Of a stretch of 64,000 bases of DNA, positions 53,885 through 64,000 are shown piece after piece. The stretch's first letter is position 1; the number at the start of each line of letters is the position of its first letter. The notes under the pieces are model-generated. The model searched no databases, was not told the DNA's origin, and saw only the letters and a list, made by a program, of their open reading frames with translations. The position numbers and the translations under genes are program-made. Location of the stretch: NCBI GenBank assembly GCA_027943335.1, contig BSBK01004082.1, positions 117,501 through 181,500 of the forward strand, written 5' to 3'. Source of the DNA: Chamaecyparis obtusa (taxonomy: Eukaryota; Streptophyta; Pinopsida; Cupressales; Cupressaceae).

Positions 53885-54285
53885 CTCCCTCGTTTAGGAC
53901 ATGTTGCACATATCTTTTATTTGAGACTCATTATATATGTCATTAGTATATGTTTGATATTTTTAGTTTATGATTCGAGACATATATTTGATTAGAAACA
54001 TATATATTTGATTAGATGTACTTATATTTCATTCAAAAAATATATTTGATTAGAGACATATTTGATTAGATGATATGATTAGATAATATGATTTGATTTG
54101 ATTTGATTAGATGAGTTGATTTGATTAGAGAATTTTATTTCATGATATATGATTTGATTAGATGGTTTTATTTGATTAAATGATATGATATGATTTGATT
54201 TGAATAGATGATTTTATTTGATGATATATAATTTTATTAGATGATTTGATTACATGGTTTTATTTGATTAGATATGATAATTAAT
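53885..54285. repeat. Low-complexity TTTGATTAGATGATATGATTTG array
   Basis: About 350 bp of short, irregular repeats of TTTGATTAGATG and variants from 53940. No gene. Confidence 0.8.
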
Positions 54286-54642
54286 CTAACTAATTTGATC
54301 ATTTTTTAGTGTCTTAAGGGGTGGTCTTAAGGGGGTCTAGAATTAATATCATAAAAAATAACTAGTTAATACATGTAACTAATGGATAATAACTATTCTA
54401 ACTAATTCTAGAACTAACACATGTCATAAGTAATATAACTAATTTCATCATTTTTTAGTGTCTTAAGGGGAGGTCTTAAGGGGATCTAGAATTAATATCA
54501 TAAAAAATAACTAGTTAATACATGGTAACTAATTCTAGAACTAATACACATCATAAGTAATCTAACTAATTTCATCATTTTTTAGTGTCTTAAGGGGATC
54601 TAGAAATCATAAGCATCATAAAAAGTATCATACAAATCATTG
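54286..54642. repeat. Tandem ~130-bp repeats with GTGTCTTAAGGGG core, split by E4
   Basis: Three copies of TTTTTTAGTGTCTTAAGGGG followed by TCTAGAA and an ACTAATTCTAGAACTAA tail occur here (cores near 54307, 54460 and 54583). Another lies at about 61940 past E4. GTGTCTTAAGGGG is the complement of the minisatellite core CCCCTTAAGACAC. Confidence 0.8.
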
Positions 54643-57059
54643 TGTTAGTACCTTGCAAAAAAATTTCATAGCTCTATAAATTTTCCACTGGTCTTTGTGT
54701 CATTTTCATGTCTCTAGCTAAAGCCCTAAGCAGAATATTCAAAAAACTAGCCGTTGCATACAAAAACCCTTTCTTTTTACCCTGGCCTTGTTATAATTTC
54801 AAGTTAACTTTTCAGGCCACTTAAAACTTTTTATCTGCATGTGCTATTTAAATGGGTTCACTTTATGTCATGCGGTTAGGTTCTTCATGTGTTGGCGGGG
54901 TCCCCTTTATATTTCCTATGCGCCCATGTTTTAATTTTTCCTAAGCCCTAGTTCCCTGCTGAAATATTTTCCCTAAGTCATGCTTTAATATTTTCCTATG
55001 TTTCGGCAGCCTTTATTTTCCCTGGGCCCAGCACTGACACCATCTCCATCTAACGATGGGTGTATGTTCACAAGCAATTTGTCAGAGGCTTGAGATCTTA
55101 TGCCAGTCGTTGATCTCATTTGTCTCAAACGTATCTTTGGCGATGGTCCCGGTGTTAGGTGGAGATGATTTGGAGGTTTTTTATTAGTCCATGTAGTATG
55201 AGGTGGAATCCTGTCAGTGGGACCTAGTTCTCGAATGTGTCAGTGGGTCTTGATCCTATCAGTGAATTGATGAATGACGTATAATCTTATGGGCTTTGTT
55301 AGAGGCTTAAGATCTTGTGATGACCGTTGATTTTGTTTCCTGTCAGATGGTTGTCAGAGATGGGAGGAGATTCTCAATCTAACAGTGGGCATGTAATCTA
55401 ATAGAATCTTGGAAGTCTTTGTGAACTTTCGATGGCCATCGATCTTCCTGATGCGGGCCCAATCAAAGTTTCTCAGTCTTTTGGCGGTTGAGTTAAGATT
55501 TAAAAGCCTGCGAAGCATGAAGATCAGATGGTCATGACTTAAATTTGATGGAGTTTTAAATTTCAACCGTTGATTTTCTACAAGCGCCATAAAGTAGCCA
55601 TTTATTTTCAAATTTGAATTTGTAGAGAGTTTTCAGGCGACAGGAAGTACCATAATTTATTGTTTTAACAGCTGATTTCGATTGGTTTGGTGGCACTTGT
55701 TGCAGTGTGGTCCAAGGTGTTGAGTGATCATCTGTAGGGTTTGTACTATGTGGTTATGGCTCGAGGTGTGTTGCAGGTGGTTGAATAGACTAGTTTTCAT
55801 GGTGGATTTATGATCTTCTATACATTGTTCTGAGAATTATCATAATTGGAGATCAAATTTTGATTTGTTCTTCACCAAGTTGCTTGATTTTCCCCAAAGT
55901 GCAGTAATTTCTGATCTTTTGAATTGTTTTGGTGGGTGGAAACCCTAACCCTTACCATGGTTATCCGTAGCTTGTTGTATCCTAACTTGTGTAAGATTCC
56001 AAGATAACCAGGGGTATATATGGTTGTAATTTTGACTTTGTAAGGGTTCTGAAATCCTGGTTCCCAAGGGTTCCTTTTCAATTCCATGAAGGATCCTTTT
56101 CCTATAGATTTTCTCTACTTCTCTACATATAGGGTGTTCCTTTCTCCTTTGTTGGCTCAGAGAATATGATATGTATTGTAACTGATTTGTCTTATGTATG
56201 AGGACTTAGTATATTCTTACTATTACCAAGCTATCTCCATTTGAATTCTGAACTCATTGATCATACATCAAGGGTGTTTGATTTTTTTGTTTGCATTTCC
56301 CATGTGTTTGCAAGTGGACTTGTCTTCATAGAGATAACTAGTTTAGGATTAGTTTTCATGTATGTATGAGCTGAGGTGTCAAAGATATGTCATGCTTGTC
56401 TTCCAGTGGATGCTGGTTAATGTATTATCTATTTATAGGTCTCTTCTAAGGGGAGGGTTAAAATCCTTTGGATGGGTAATAACATATTTGAATACACAGG
56501 TGGGTTGTTAAAGTGAGGTTTGGTCATGGTGTGTGATTGATGTTAGGCATCAACACATTGAGTAAATTGTCTTCTTATGTCATAACTGTCTATTACAATA
56601 GGGTATTTGGCTCTGTGGCCCATTGGACAAGGCACTGGTCTATGAGAGACTTAGTGTATCTCAGGGATCTCTTCAACCCAACATTAAAATCATTCAAATC
56701 AAATAATTTTCCCTTTCATGTTGGTAGTAGTAATAGGAGGTTCTTTCTAGTGTTCAGACTGAATTCTATGCAAGTAGGGCTTTTGCATATGAATTAGCTT
56801 CATTGGGGTACAAGTTACCTGAAGGGGTTTGGAGACTATTCCACAGTAATGTATCTGTAGGTGTATGGTTTATCATGAGGTGTCTTGAGTGTGTAGATAA
56901 GGCAATACCCGCCTGAGTGATGTGGAGCTCAAAGAAGAAGGAGGATTCCTTTCAATCCTCATCAATTGGACTATTTTCTTGTCAAAGTTGAGTGCCTACC
57001 TTGACAATCAAGCCCATCTATTGATTCAAGTTTGGTCCTTCAAGGAAAAGATACCAATA
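54643..57059 (+). repeat. E4 5' LTR
   Basis: It starts TGTTAGTACC and ends GATACCAATA, where the 3' LTR ends CTACCAACA (CA mutated to TA). It matches 59392-61803 throughout. Short frames inside it are not genes. Confidence 0.92.
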
Positions 57060-57630
57060 AATTGGTGACCCTGCTGGGGAGAATGACAATGAAGAACTAT
57101 ATCTGTTAGAATCTTTGGTTGTGGTTACATTGCAAAGTCAAAGTCTTATTAACTAGATTGATTTACCCATCAGAGTCACCAATAAATTGGCGACTCTACT
57201 GGGGAGGCCATTAGAAAGAGTCAGATATAAAATAAAGCATTTGCTAACATCTTCTCAATAAGTATTAAGTGGCGGCTCTAAAGTCTCTGTTTGATCAGTG
57301 CAGTTCCTAATAGACAGTATGATATCCTAGTGTAGTTTTGGTTGATTGGAAGAGGTACAAAGAAAAACAATATTTTCCTCTTCAAGGAGGTGGCAACTCT
57401 ATATTACAAAGAATCTAATGGAGCTGCATGGTAAGCTCTAGATCTGCCCTACCTTCCAGTCAACAAAGTCTTCTGCTACAAAACTCTCAGGTATTTCTCA
57501 AAGATTTAAAATGTCTCCTTATTAAGTGATCAAGCACTAAGAAAAGGATAAGGTGTGAGTAGAGGTTTTCATACTTCAAGTTTTTAGTTGCATCTCTACA
57601 AAATTTTATGGAAGTATTGCATTCAGTTTG
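57060..57630 (+). promoter_or_regulatory. E4 leader with two primer-binding-site copies
   Basis: TTGGTGACCCTGCTGGGGA at 57062-57080 directly follows the LTR. A second, TTGGCGACTCTACTGGGGA, lies at 57187-57205, again preceded by ACCAATAAA like the LTR end. The type is like that of Ogre/Tat elements. The rest of the leader has no frame. Confidence 0.75.
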
Positions 57631-58857
57631 ATGGGTAAGCTTGATGAGGAGCTTGCATTCCTTGAGCAAGGCACCTTTAGGGATTGCATGTCATTGATGA
57701 GATTGAAAGTAGGATGCAGAAAGGATCTATCCATATCTCTTTTGTATGATAGATTTTGGGATGTATATAATGAGCTTCCTAATGATGTTGAGTTTTCAGA
57801 ATCTGAGTTCATTGGTTTATTCTTGGATCTTTGTTTTCATGATTCAACCAGTTAGTCAGATGCATTGTGGGAAGAGTATTACATATGTGTCAGAGATTGG
57901 ATACTTAGTGATGATAGCCTTGGGCTTGAGGATGCACTCGGGGTTTTGTCCTTGAAAGCTGAGAACTGGCAGTTAATGGAGGACAGGAGATTGAGAGCAT
58001 TGACTTCTCTGTATGTTGATCATGTGGAAGCCAGTAGTTCTAATGTTGATTCTCATTATGCGGAAAGTGTTGACTATGAGGTTGATTTTGAGGTCAGTGC
58101 ATATGAGAGTACTGAAGATGGATCTGAGAGTGATAATGTTTCTAATTTGTCTGCAGACTTTTCTTCTTTTCAATATAAGAATTCTTGTTTCTTGTCCCAG
58201 TTTGATGATGTTTTGTGTGAGTGGCAAGAAAATGAATATGATGCAGATGATGATTCCTGCATTGGTTTATCCACACAAGATGATCTAAGGCCAGAGGTCT
58301 CTTTTCTTGTCTTGGATAAGGAAGTTGTTTGCAATAGGGGTGAAGCTAAGGAAGATGATAACAAGGCCCAAAGTCCAGTAAGAAGTGAAAGGATTTCAGC
58401 ACTTCTGGCTGAAGAGTTCCGAAGGTATGCACCTGTTGTTGATTTTGATTTGCAACTCCCCTATGATATATCCTTTGACACTGAGAATGAGGCCAGTGTT
58501 CAAAGTGATCTGGATGACCCATGTACATTACAGTTCCCCTCATGTAGTGACTCTGCAGAAGAAGAAGTTGAAGGTCATGACAATGTGTTGTCCTATCATA
58601 AGATTTCTATTGATGAAAAAATTTCTTGTTCAAACCCTTTCCCTTCTTTTGCTAAATATGATAGTGATGGTGACAGTGTTGAGGACCTAGTCTTCAATAG
58701 TTGGGACAAAATTTATTTTGGTGAAAATGATGATGCAGTGTTCCCTTGTCACAATGTTTATGACATTGACCTTCACTTGGTTCATAATCCAGTTCATGAT
58801 GACGTCAGGGAGGAACCAAGTTGCTTAGTGGCTCAAGCAATTCATGAAGGCAAATGA
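57631..58857 (+). pseudogene. E4 acidic ORF, unknown function, one nonsense codon
   Basis: ATG at 57631 opens a frame that continues to TGA at 58855-58857, 409 codons, broken only by TAG at 57853-57855 (context fits CAG). The first ~120 residues look folded: LDEELAFLEQGTFRDCM, LLYDRFWDVYNEL, EEYYICVRDWILSDDSLGLEDAL. The rest is strongly acidic and Ser-rich (STEDGSESDNVSNLSADFSS, NEYDADDDSC, KYDSDGDSVEDL). There is one helical stretch, RSERISALLAEEFRRYAPVVDFDLQLP, in the middle. No zinc knuckle, protease or polymerase motif is present. That an old element keeps so long a frame nearly intact suggests the protein mattered. It is not similar to E1/E2 ORF2 as far as I can see. The EN polyprotein tail is also acidic, but no clear alignment is visible. 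Confidence 0.75.
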
Positions 58858-59391
58858 AAGGATCCAGGTCCTTTTCAGCCAAGTAATTATATGGTAATGC
58901 ATGATAATTAGTATGCTTTATTTTCTGATGTATTACTTGATCCTTTTATTATTTGCAATCCACAAGAAGAAGTAAATGATGTTCCTTACTTCTTCGAATA
59001 TGAGTATGAGGATGATTATGATTGGAAAAACATGGGTAGTGATTAGTACAATTTTGTTTTTCAGCCCATGAATTATCACATATGTTGGCAGAAGGATGGT
59101 CATGAAATTTGTAGGTGTTTGGTCACATTTGTGGATGGGAATCAAATTTTTGATTCAGGAAAGGCATTGTTTTTCTTTTGGTGGCCTGGGGCCACTGAAT
59201 AAAATTGTATAATTTTTGTAAAAAATTGTAAATCCTTGTACAGTTGTCTTTCCCTTTCCTGTTTCCTACTTTCTTGTTCGGTTGTCAATTTTTGTGAGGG
59301 TCCTTATTTTTATTTTGTGGGTGGTCTGCTCTCCCAGAGATCTGAATTCTTGCATGGACACAAGTTTCCCATCATCCCCACCTAGAGCCAC
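58858..59391 (+). other. E4 3' untranslated region
   Basis: A possible extension of coding-like text (58930-59150) has stops in all frames. The bases before the 3' LTR, CCCCACCTAGAGCCAC, are pyrimidine-rich, so no polypurine tract is evident. Confidence 0.5.
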
Positions 59392-61803
59392 TGTTAGTAC
59401 CCTTCAAAAAATTTCATGGCTCTACAGATATTCCCCTGGTCTTTGTGTCATTTTCATGTCTCTAGCTAAAGCCCTAAGCAGAATATTCAAAACACTAGCC
59501 GTTGCATACAAAAACCCTCTTTTTTTTTAACCTGGCCTTGTTATAATTTGAAGTTAACTTTTCGGGCCACTTAAAACCTTTTATCTGCATGTGCTATTTA
59601 AATGGGTTCACTTTATGTCATGCGGTTAGGTTCTCCATGTGTTGGCGGGGTCCCCTTTATATTTCCTATGCGCCCCTATTTTAATTTTTCCTAAGCCCTA
59701 GTTTCCTGCCAAAATATTTTCCCTAAGTCATGCTTTAATATTTTCCTATGTTTTGACAACCTTTATTTTCCCTAGGCCTAGCTCAGAAACCATCTTCATC
59801 TAATGATGAGCGTATGTTCGCAAGTGATCTTTCAGAGGCTTGAGATCTTATGCCAGTTGTTGATCTCATTTGTCTAGAACGTATCTTTGGCGGTGGTCCC
59901 GGTGTTAGGTTGAGCTGATTTGGAGGTTTTTTATTCATCCACGTAGTATGAGGTGGAATCCTATCAGTGGGACCTGGTTTCCAGATGTGTCAGTGGGTCC
60001 TGATCTTGTCAGTGAATCGATGAACAATGTATAATCTTATGGGTTTTGTTAGAGACTTAAGATCTTGCGACGGTCGTTGATTTTATTTCCTATCAGATGG
60101 TTGTTAGAGATTGGAGGAGATTCTCGATCTAATGGTGGGCATGCAATCTGATAGAATCTTGGAAGTCTTTGCAAAATTTTGATGGTCGTGGATCTTCCTG
60201 ATGCGGGCTCGGTCAAAATTTCTCAGTCTTTTGGCACTTGAGTTAAGATTTAAAAGCCCGTGAAGCATGAAGATCGGATGGTCACGACTTAAAGTTGATG
60301 GAGTTTTAAATTTTGACCACCGATTTGCTGCAAGCACCATAAAGTAGCCATGTATTTTCAAATTTGAATTTGTAGAGGGTTTTCAGATGACAAGAAGTAC
60401 CATAATTTATGGTTTTAACAGCTGATTTCAATTGGTTTGGTGGCACTTGCTATTGCAGTGTGGTCCAGGGTGTTGAGTGATCGTCTGTAGGGTTTGTACT
60501 ATGCGGTTATGGCTCCAAGTGTGTTGCAGGTGGTTTTCATGGTGGATTTATGATCTTCTGTACACTGTTTTGAGAATTATCATAATTGGAGATCAAATTT
60601 TGATCTGTTCTTCACCAGGTTGCTTGGTTTTCCCCAAAGTGCAGTAATTTATAATCTTTTGAATTGTTTTGGTCGGTGGATACCCTAACCCTTACCATGG
60701 TTATCCATAGCTTGTTGCATCCTAACTTGTGTAGGATTCCAATATAACCAGGGGTATATATGGTTGTAATTTTGACTTTGTAAGGGTTCTGAAATCCTAG
60801 TTCCCAAGAGTTCCTTTTTAGTTCCATGAAGGATCCTTTTCCTGTAGATTTTCTCTACTTCTTTGCATATAGGGCATTCCTTTCTCCTTCGTTGGCTCAG
60901 AGAATATGATATGTATTGTAGCTGATTTGTCTTATGTATGAGGACTTAGTATATTCTTACTGTTACCAAGCTATCTAGATTTGAATTTTGAACTCATTGA
61001 TCATACATCAAGGGTGTTTGATTTTTCTATTTGCATTTTCCATGTGTTTGCAAGTGGAGTTGTCTTCACAAAGATAACTGGTTTAGGATTAGTTTTCATG
61101 TATGTATGAGCTGAGGTGTCAAAGATATGTCATGTTTGTCTTCTAGTGGATGCTGGTTAATGTATTATCTATTTATAGGTCTCTTCTAAGGGGAGGGTTA
61201 AAATATTTTGGATGGGTAATAACATACTTGAATACATAGGTGGGTTGTTCAAGTGAGGTTTGGTCATGGTGTGTGATTGATGTTAGGCATCAACACATTT
61301 GAATGTATTGCTTTCTTATTTCATAGCTCTTTGTTGCAATAGGGTATTTGACTCTGTGGCCCATTGGACAAGGCACTGGTCTATGAGAGACTTAGTGTAT
61401 CTTAGGGATCTCTTCAACCCAACATTAAAATCATTCAAATCAAATACCTTTCCTTTTCATGTTGGTAGTAGTAGTAGTAGGAGGTCCATTCTAGTCTTCA
61501 GGTTCATTCTATGCAAGTAGGGCTATGGCATATGAATTTTTTTCATTGGGGTACAAGATACCCAAAAGAGGTTTGAAGACTATTCCATAATAATCTATCT
61601 GCAGGCCTACTATTTTTCATGAGGTATCTTGAGTGTGTAGATAAGGCAATACCCACTTGAGTGATGTGGAGCTCAAAGAAGAAGGAGGATGTTCTCTATC
61701 CTCATCAATTGGTTATGTTTTCTTGTCAAACTTGAGTGCCTAATTTGAGGATCAAGCCCACCTTTTGATTCAAGTTTGGTCTTGCAAGCAAAAGCTACCA
61801 ACA
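59392..61803 (+). repeat. E4 3' LTR
   Basis: It is 2,412 bp from TGTTAGTACC to CTACCAACA, followed by CATTG. The last ~1.1 kb is also shared with the solo LTR at 31016-34044. Confidence 0.92.
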
Positions 61804-62253
61804 CATTGAATAATCAAAGCATACATAAAATATTTAACTAATATGCAATCTATAAAAATCATTGAATAATCAAAGTATACATGTAACTAATTCTAGAACT
61901 AATACACGTCATAAGTAATCTAACTAATTTTATCATTTTTTAGTGTTTTAAGGGGAGGTCTTAAGGGGATCTAGAAATCATAAGAATCATAAAAAGTATC
62001 ATAAAAATTATTGAATAATCAAAGCATACATAAAATCTTTAACTAATATACAATTTATAAAAATCATTGCATAATCAAAGTATACATATAAAATTCTGTA
62101 TATTAAAACCATTGAACCATCAAATAGGTCCATCATATATCAACAAATTATAGTCCATCATATGTTTAAATATATAAACAAAGTATAATGAAATTTAATC
62201 CAGAGATATGAAGTAGGTCCTAACACAATAAATAAATATACATATTATACTTT
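61804..62253. repeat. Right continuation of the repeat region split by E4
   Basis: ATTGAATAATCAAAG followed by CATACATAAAATNTTTAACTAAT occurs several times from 61804 to 62100. One more GTGTTTTAAGGGG core lies near 61945. No gene. Confidence 0.7.
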
Positions 62254-64000
62254 TTAAATCAACTCAAGTGGTTCAGACCTTTCATGAAGAACATGTAATA
62301 TTCTCTCATGATCCTCACTATCTAGTCTCCACTTACGACATCCACATTGAGATTTAATTGTATGAAGACAAATGGATATGGCAACTACTAGGTGACTATA
62401 TTGAAACACCTTATTGTCTGGTTCATAATCAACAAAGTGGATACCATGTTGAATTACTTTGATTTTCTTGAAATATTTTCCCTCTAAAACAACTGAACCT
62501 GCAGGTCACAAATTTTAACAATATATAAATTTAAACAAAATCAATTTGAAATTTGTTAAAAGGTTGAAATTTAAAATTTACAAATTGAGTTCAATATATT
62601 GATGTAAACCATATACAAACCTATGGGGAACAACATTCCATCACTTTCTTCAGGTTCAAGTGACTTCATCCTCTCTACAGTACAATGCAATAAATAATAA
62701 CCAACTCCTTCTACATTTCCACACTCAGAAATCACTGCAAAAACATCTCCTGTATAGTAAATTTATATATACATGTGTGAGATCTTAAAATTTACTTAGT
62801 TCAATCTATAGATCTATCTATCTATTTATACATGTAGCTCAATGTACCATATAATGTGAAATATGTATACTTACCAATTTTGACCAATCCTAGGATATGT
62901 TCGTAATCAGTAGAAATCAAAGGGACATCATCGAAGTTTTCATCTTCATCTCTATCAAATGTATCAGTAACAACTAGTGGTAGTAGATTCCATGCGCCTA
63001 CATATCCATGGTCTTGATTGATACATTCCTCATAATTGTCAGCAATACAGTGACAACAAAAGCATGAGTAGTCCTTAGTGCTCAACATCCAATTGCGACA
63101 ATTTGTACTCATAATTGAATGCAAAGATTGCATCTTTTCTATCCTATTACAACCATACATAATTTTTATATCCACACCTAAATAAATGCATATATAATAC
63201 ATTCTATATAAATATAATTTTAATAAAAAATATCATAAAAATTTTGAACACTTTCAAATAATTTAAAAATGTGTCCATACCTTTTATCTCCCAAAATTTT
63301 CTATATGGCACCACCTGAGTCAATCCTGATGACATGTCATTCTCATTTTGTGTGAAATGTGTCTTGCACCATTCAACCACATCATGTGTCTTGCACTCCC
63401 TTATAATTCATTTGATACTTTTGTATAGAATGTTTGATGCAAGCTTCGACACCATCATGTTCACCTTTTCCATGTCCACTCTCAAAGAAACTCCAGACAT
63501 GTGGTATGTTTTGATTACGATGATATCTACATAGTGCATAAAATGGTCTCGATGATCTGAATGGTGCAACACATCCATCTGACCAAATATTATGTTTATC
63601 AATTTTTATACCTCTTTCTTTCAAATTTGCAAAAAATATCTTGAAACAGTGTTCTACATAATGAATGTCATGCTCTCTATCATCACTTATATAAAAATGA
63701 TATTCCTTCTTGATGACCCATGCTTCAAATGTACTTTGAATAGCATCCAAATCTAATTGTGTGTGTTGATAACACACATGTACCATAATATTAATTTACT
63801 CTAAAAAATATTATTCTGACTGAATTGCCTTTTGATGAACAAAAGAATAATTTTCTACAAAATCAACAATTGATACAATAGTTCCAAGTGAGAAATTGTC
63901 TCTCAGTGTTTGGAATTGTTGTGCTTGCCACTTTGCAAAAAAAACATGATGAATGTAGGGTTGAATCAATTTTTTAAATTTGTCCATAAATACTCCAATA
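62254..64000 (-). pseudogene. DDE-transposase-like gene, four exons, cut by the right edge and decayed
   Basis: Exons on the minus strand: A 64000-63281 (continues off the edge), B 63177-62875, C 62749-62621, D 62498-62254, with TAA at 62256-62254. All three introns are GT-AG and phases join cleanly; the B donor is GTAAGT. Exon A shows IVSIVDFVENY (near 63865), HNIWSDGCVAPFRSSRPF (near 63590) and WSFFESGHGKGEHDGVEA (near 63480). These acidic blocks suit an RNase-H-fold transposase core. Exon B has a Cys/His run, CFCCHC. Exon D ends after CGCRKWRLD. Breaks: two TAA codons at about 63815 and 63800, and a one-base frame change near 63390. Similar proteins occur in plants and animals as transposon-like families; I cannot name the superfamily with certainty. 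Exons B-D are open, so decay is limited to exon A. Confidence 0.72.

Larger units (their letters stand above)
54643..61803 (+). mobile_element. E4: non-autonomous LTR element with 2.4 kb LTRs and one acidic ORF
   Basis: Exact CATTG duplications lie at 54638-54642 and 61804-61808. LTRs are 54643-57059 and 59392-61803, together more than twice as long as the 2.3 kb interior. The interior has a primer binding site of the TGGTGACCCTGCTGGGGA type and one ORF. There is no gag, protease, RT or integrase. No good polypurine tract stands before the 3' LTR, which is odd. The empty site is confirmed by the repeat at 61990-62040, which reads through CATTG or TATTG into AATAATCAAAGCATACAT. Confidence 0.92.

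Noticed and set aside
57973..58690. Several frames overlapping the E4 ORF in other frames and on the minus strand
   Set aside because: They are shadows of the 409-codon acidic ORF, which has the better composition and length.
54643..61803. E4 in minus orientation
   Set aside because: A primer-site-like sequence can be read on the minus strand beside the right LTR. But the better primer site lies after the left LTR and the only good ORF is on the plus strand.

Overview
This is a plant nuclear window, most likely from a large, repeat-rich, AT-rich genome. A conifer or other gymnosperm is my guess from the very old nested LTR elements; species is not decided by the sequence. Only one intact host gene is visible: a two-exon SKP1-like gene on the minus strand (16874-17657). 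Almost everything else is mobile DNA, much of it non-autonomous.

Layout. 252-1219 holds the 3' end of a decayed Ty3/gypsy chromovirus pol, followed by a LINE fragment (2046-2332). 5380-12322 is a complete LTR element (here E1; target duplication GTTAT) that split a tandem pair of ~1.46 kb repeats (5095-5379 and 12328-14885). 14886-19500 is the gene island: a 5S-like scrap, a 65-bp tandem repeat, SKP1, and a SINE-like insertion with an 18-bp target duplication. 21191-45515 is a second LTR element in minus orientation (E2), interrupted by a third, plus-strand element (EN, 26280-43267, target duplication CAACC). EN in turn seems to hold a solo LTR (31016-34044). 45516-49800 is AT-rich debris with an inverted repeat, an LTR fragment related to E1/E2 and an array of 12-bp palindromes. 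49805-52470 is a minisatellite with a CCCCTTAAGACAC core. 52585-53884 is a decayed three-exon gene. 54643-61803 is a fourth LTR element (E4, target duplication CATTG). 62254 to the right edge is a decayed four-exon DDE-transposase-like gene on the minus strand.

Most interesting: E1 and E2 are clearly different elements, yet share one coding plan that lacks any recognisable protease, integrase or reverse transcriptase. Each has a coiled-coil Gag with four CCHC knuckles, then a separate ORF of about 1,000-1,090 codons that matches no family I recognise. The two ORF2 copies are collinear from end to end, and the E2 copy has only nonsense changes over 3.3 kb. EN (gag-protease only) and E4 (one acidic ORF) are also non-autonomous, so four different proteins or protein sets are carried here by elements that must borrow a polymerase.

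The reading frames of EN, E2 ORF2 and the 52585 gene are closed by TAG, TAA and TGA codons and not by frameshifts. This fits C-to-T decay of methylated DNA, an inference from codon types.
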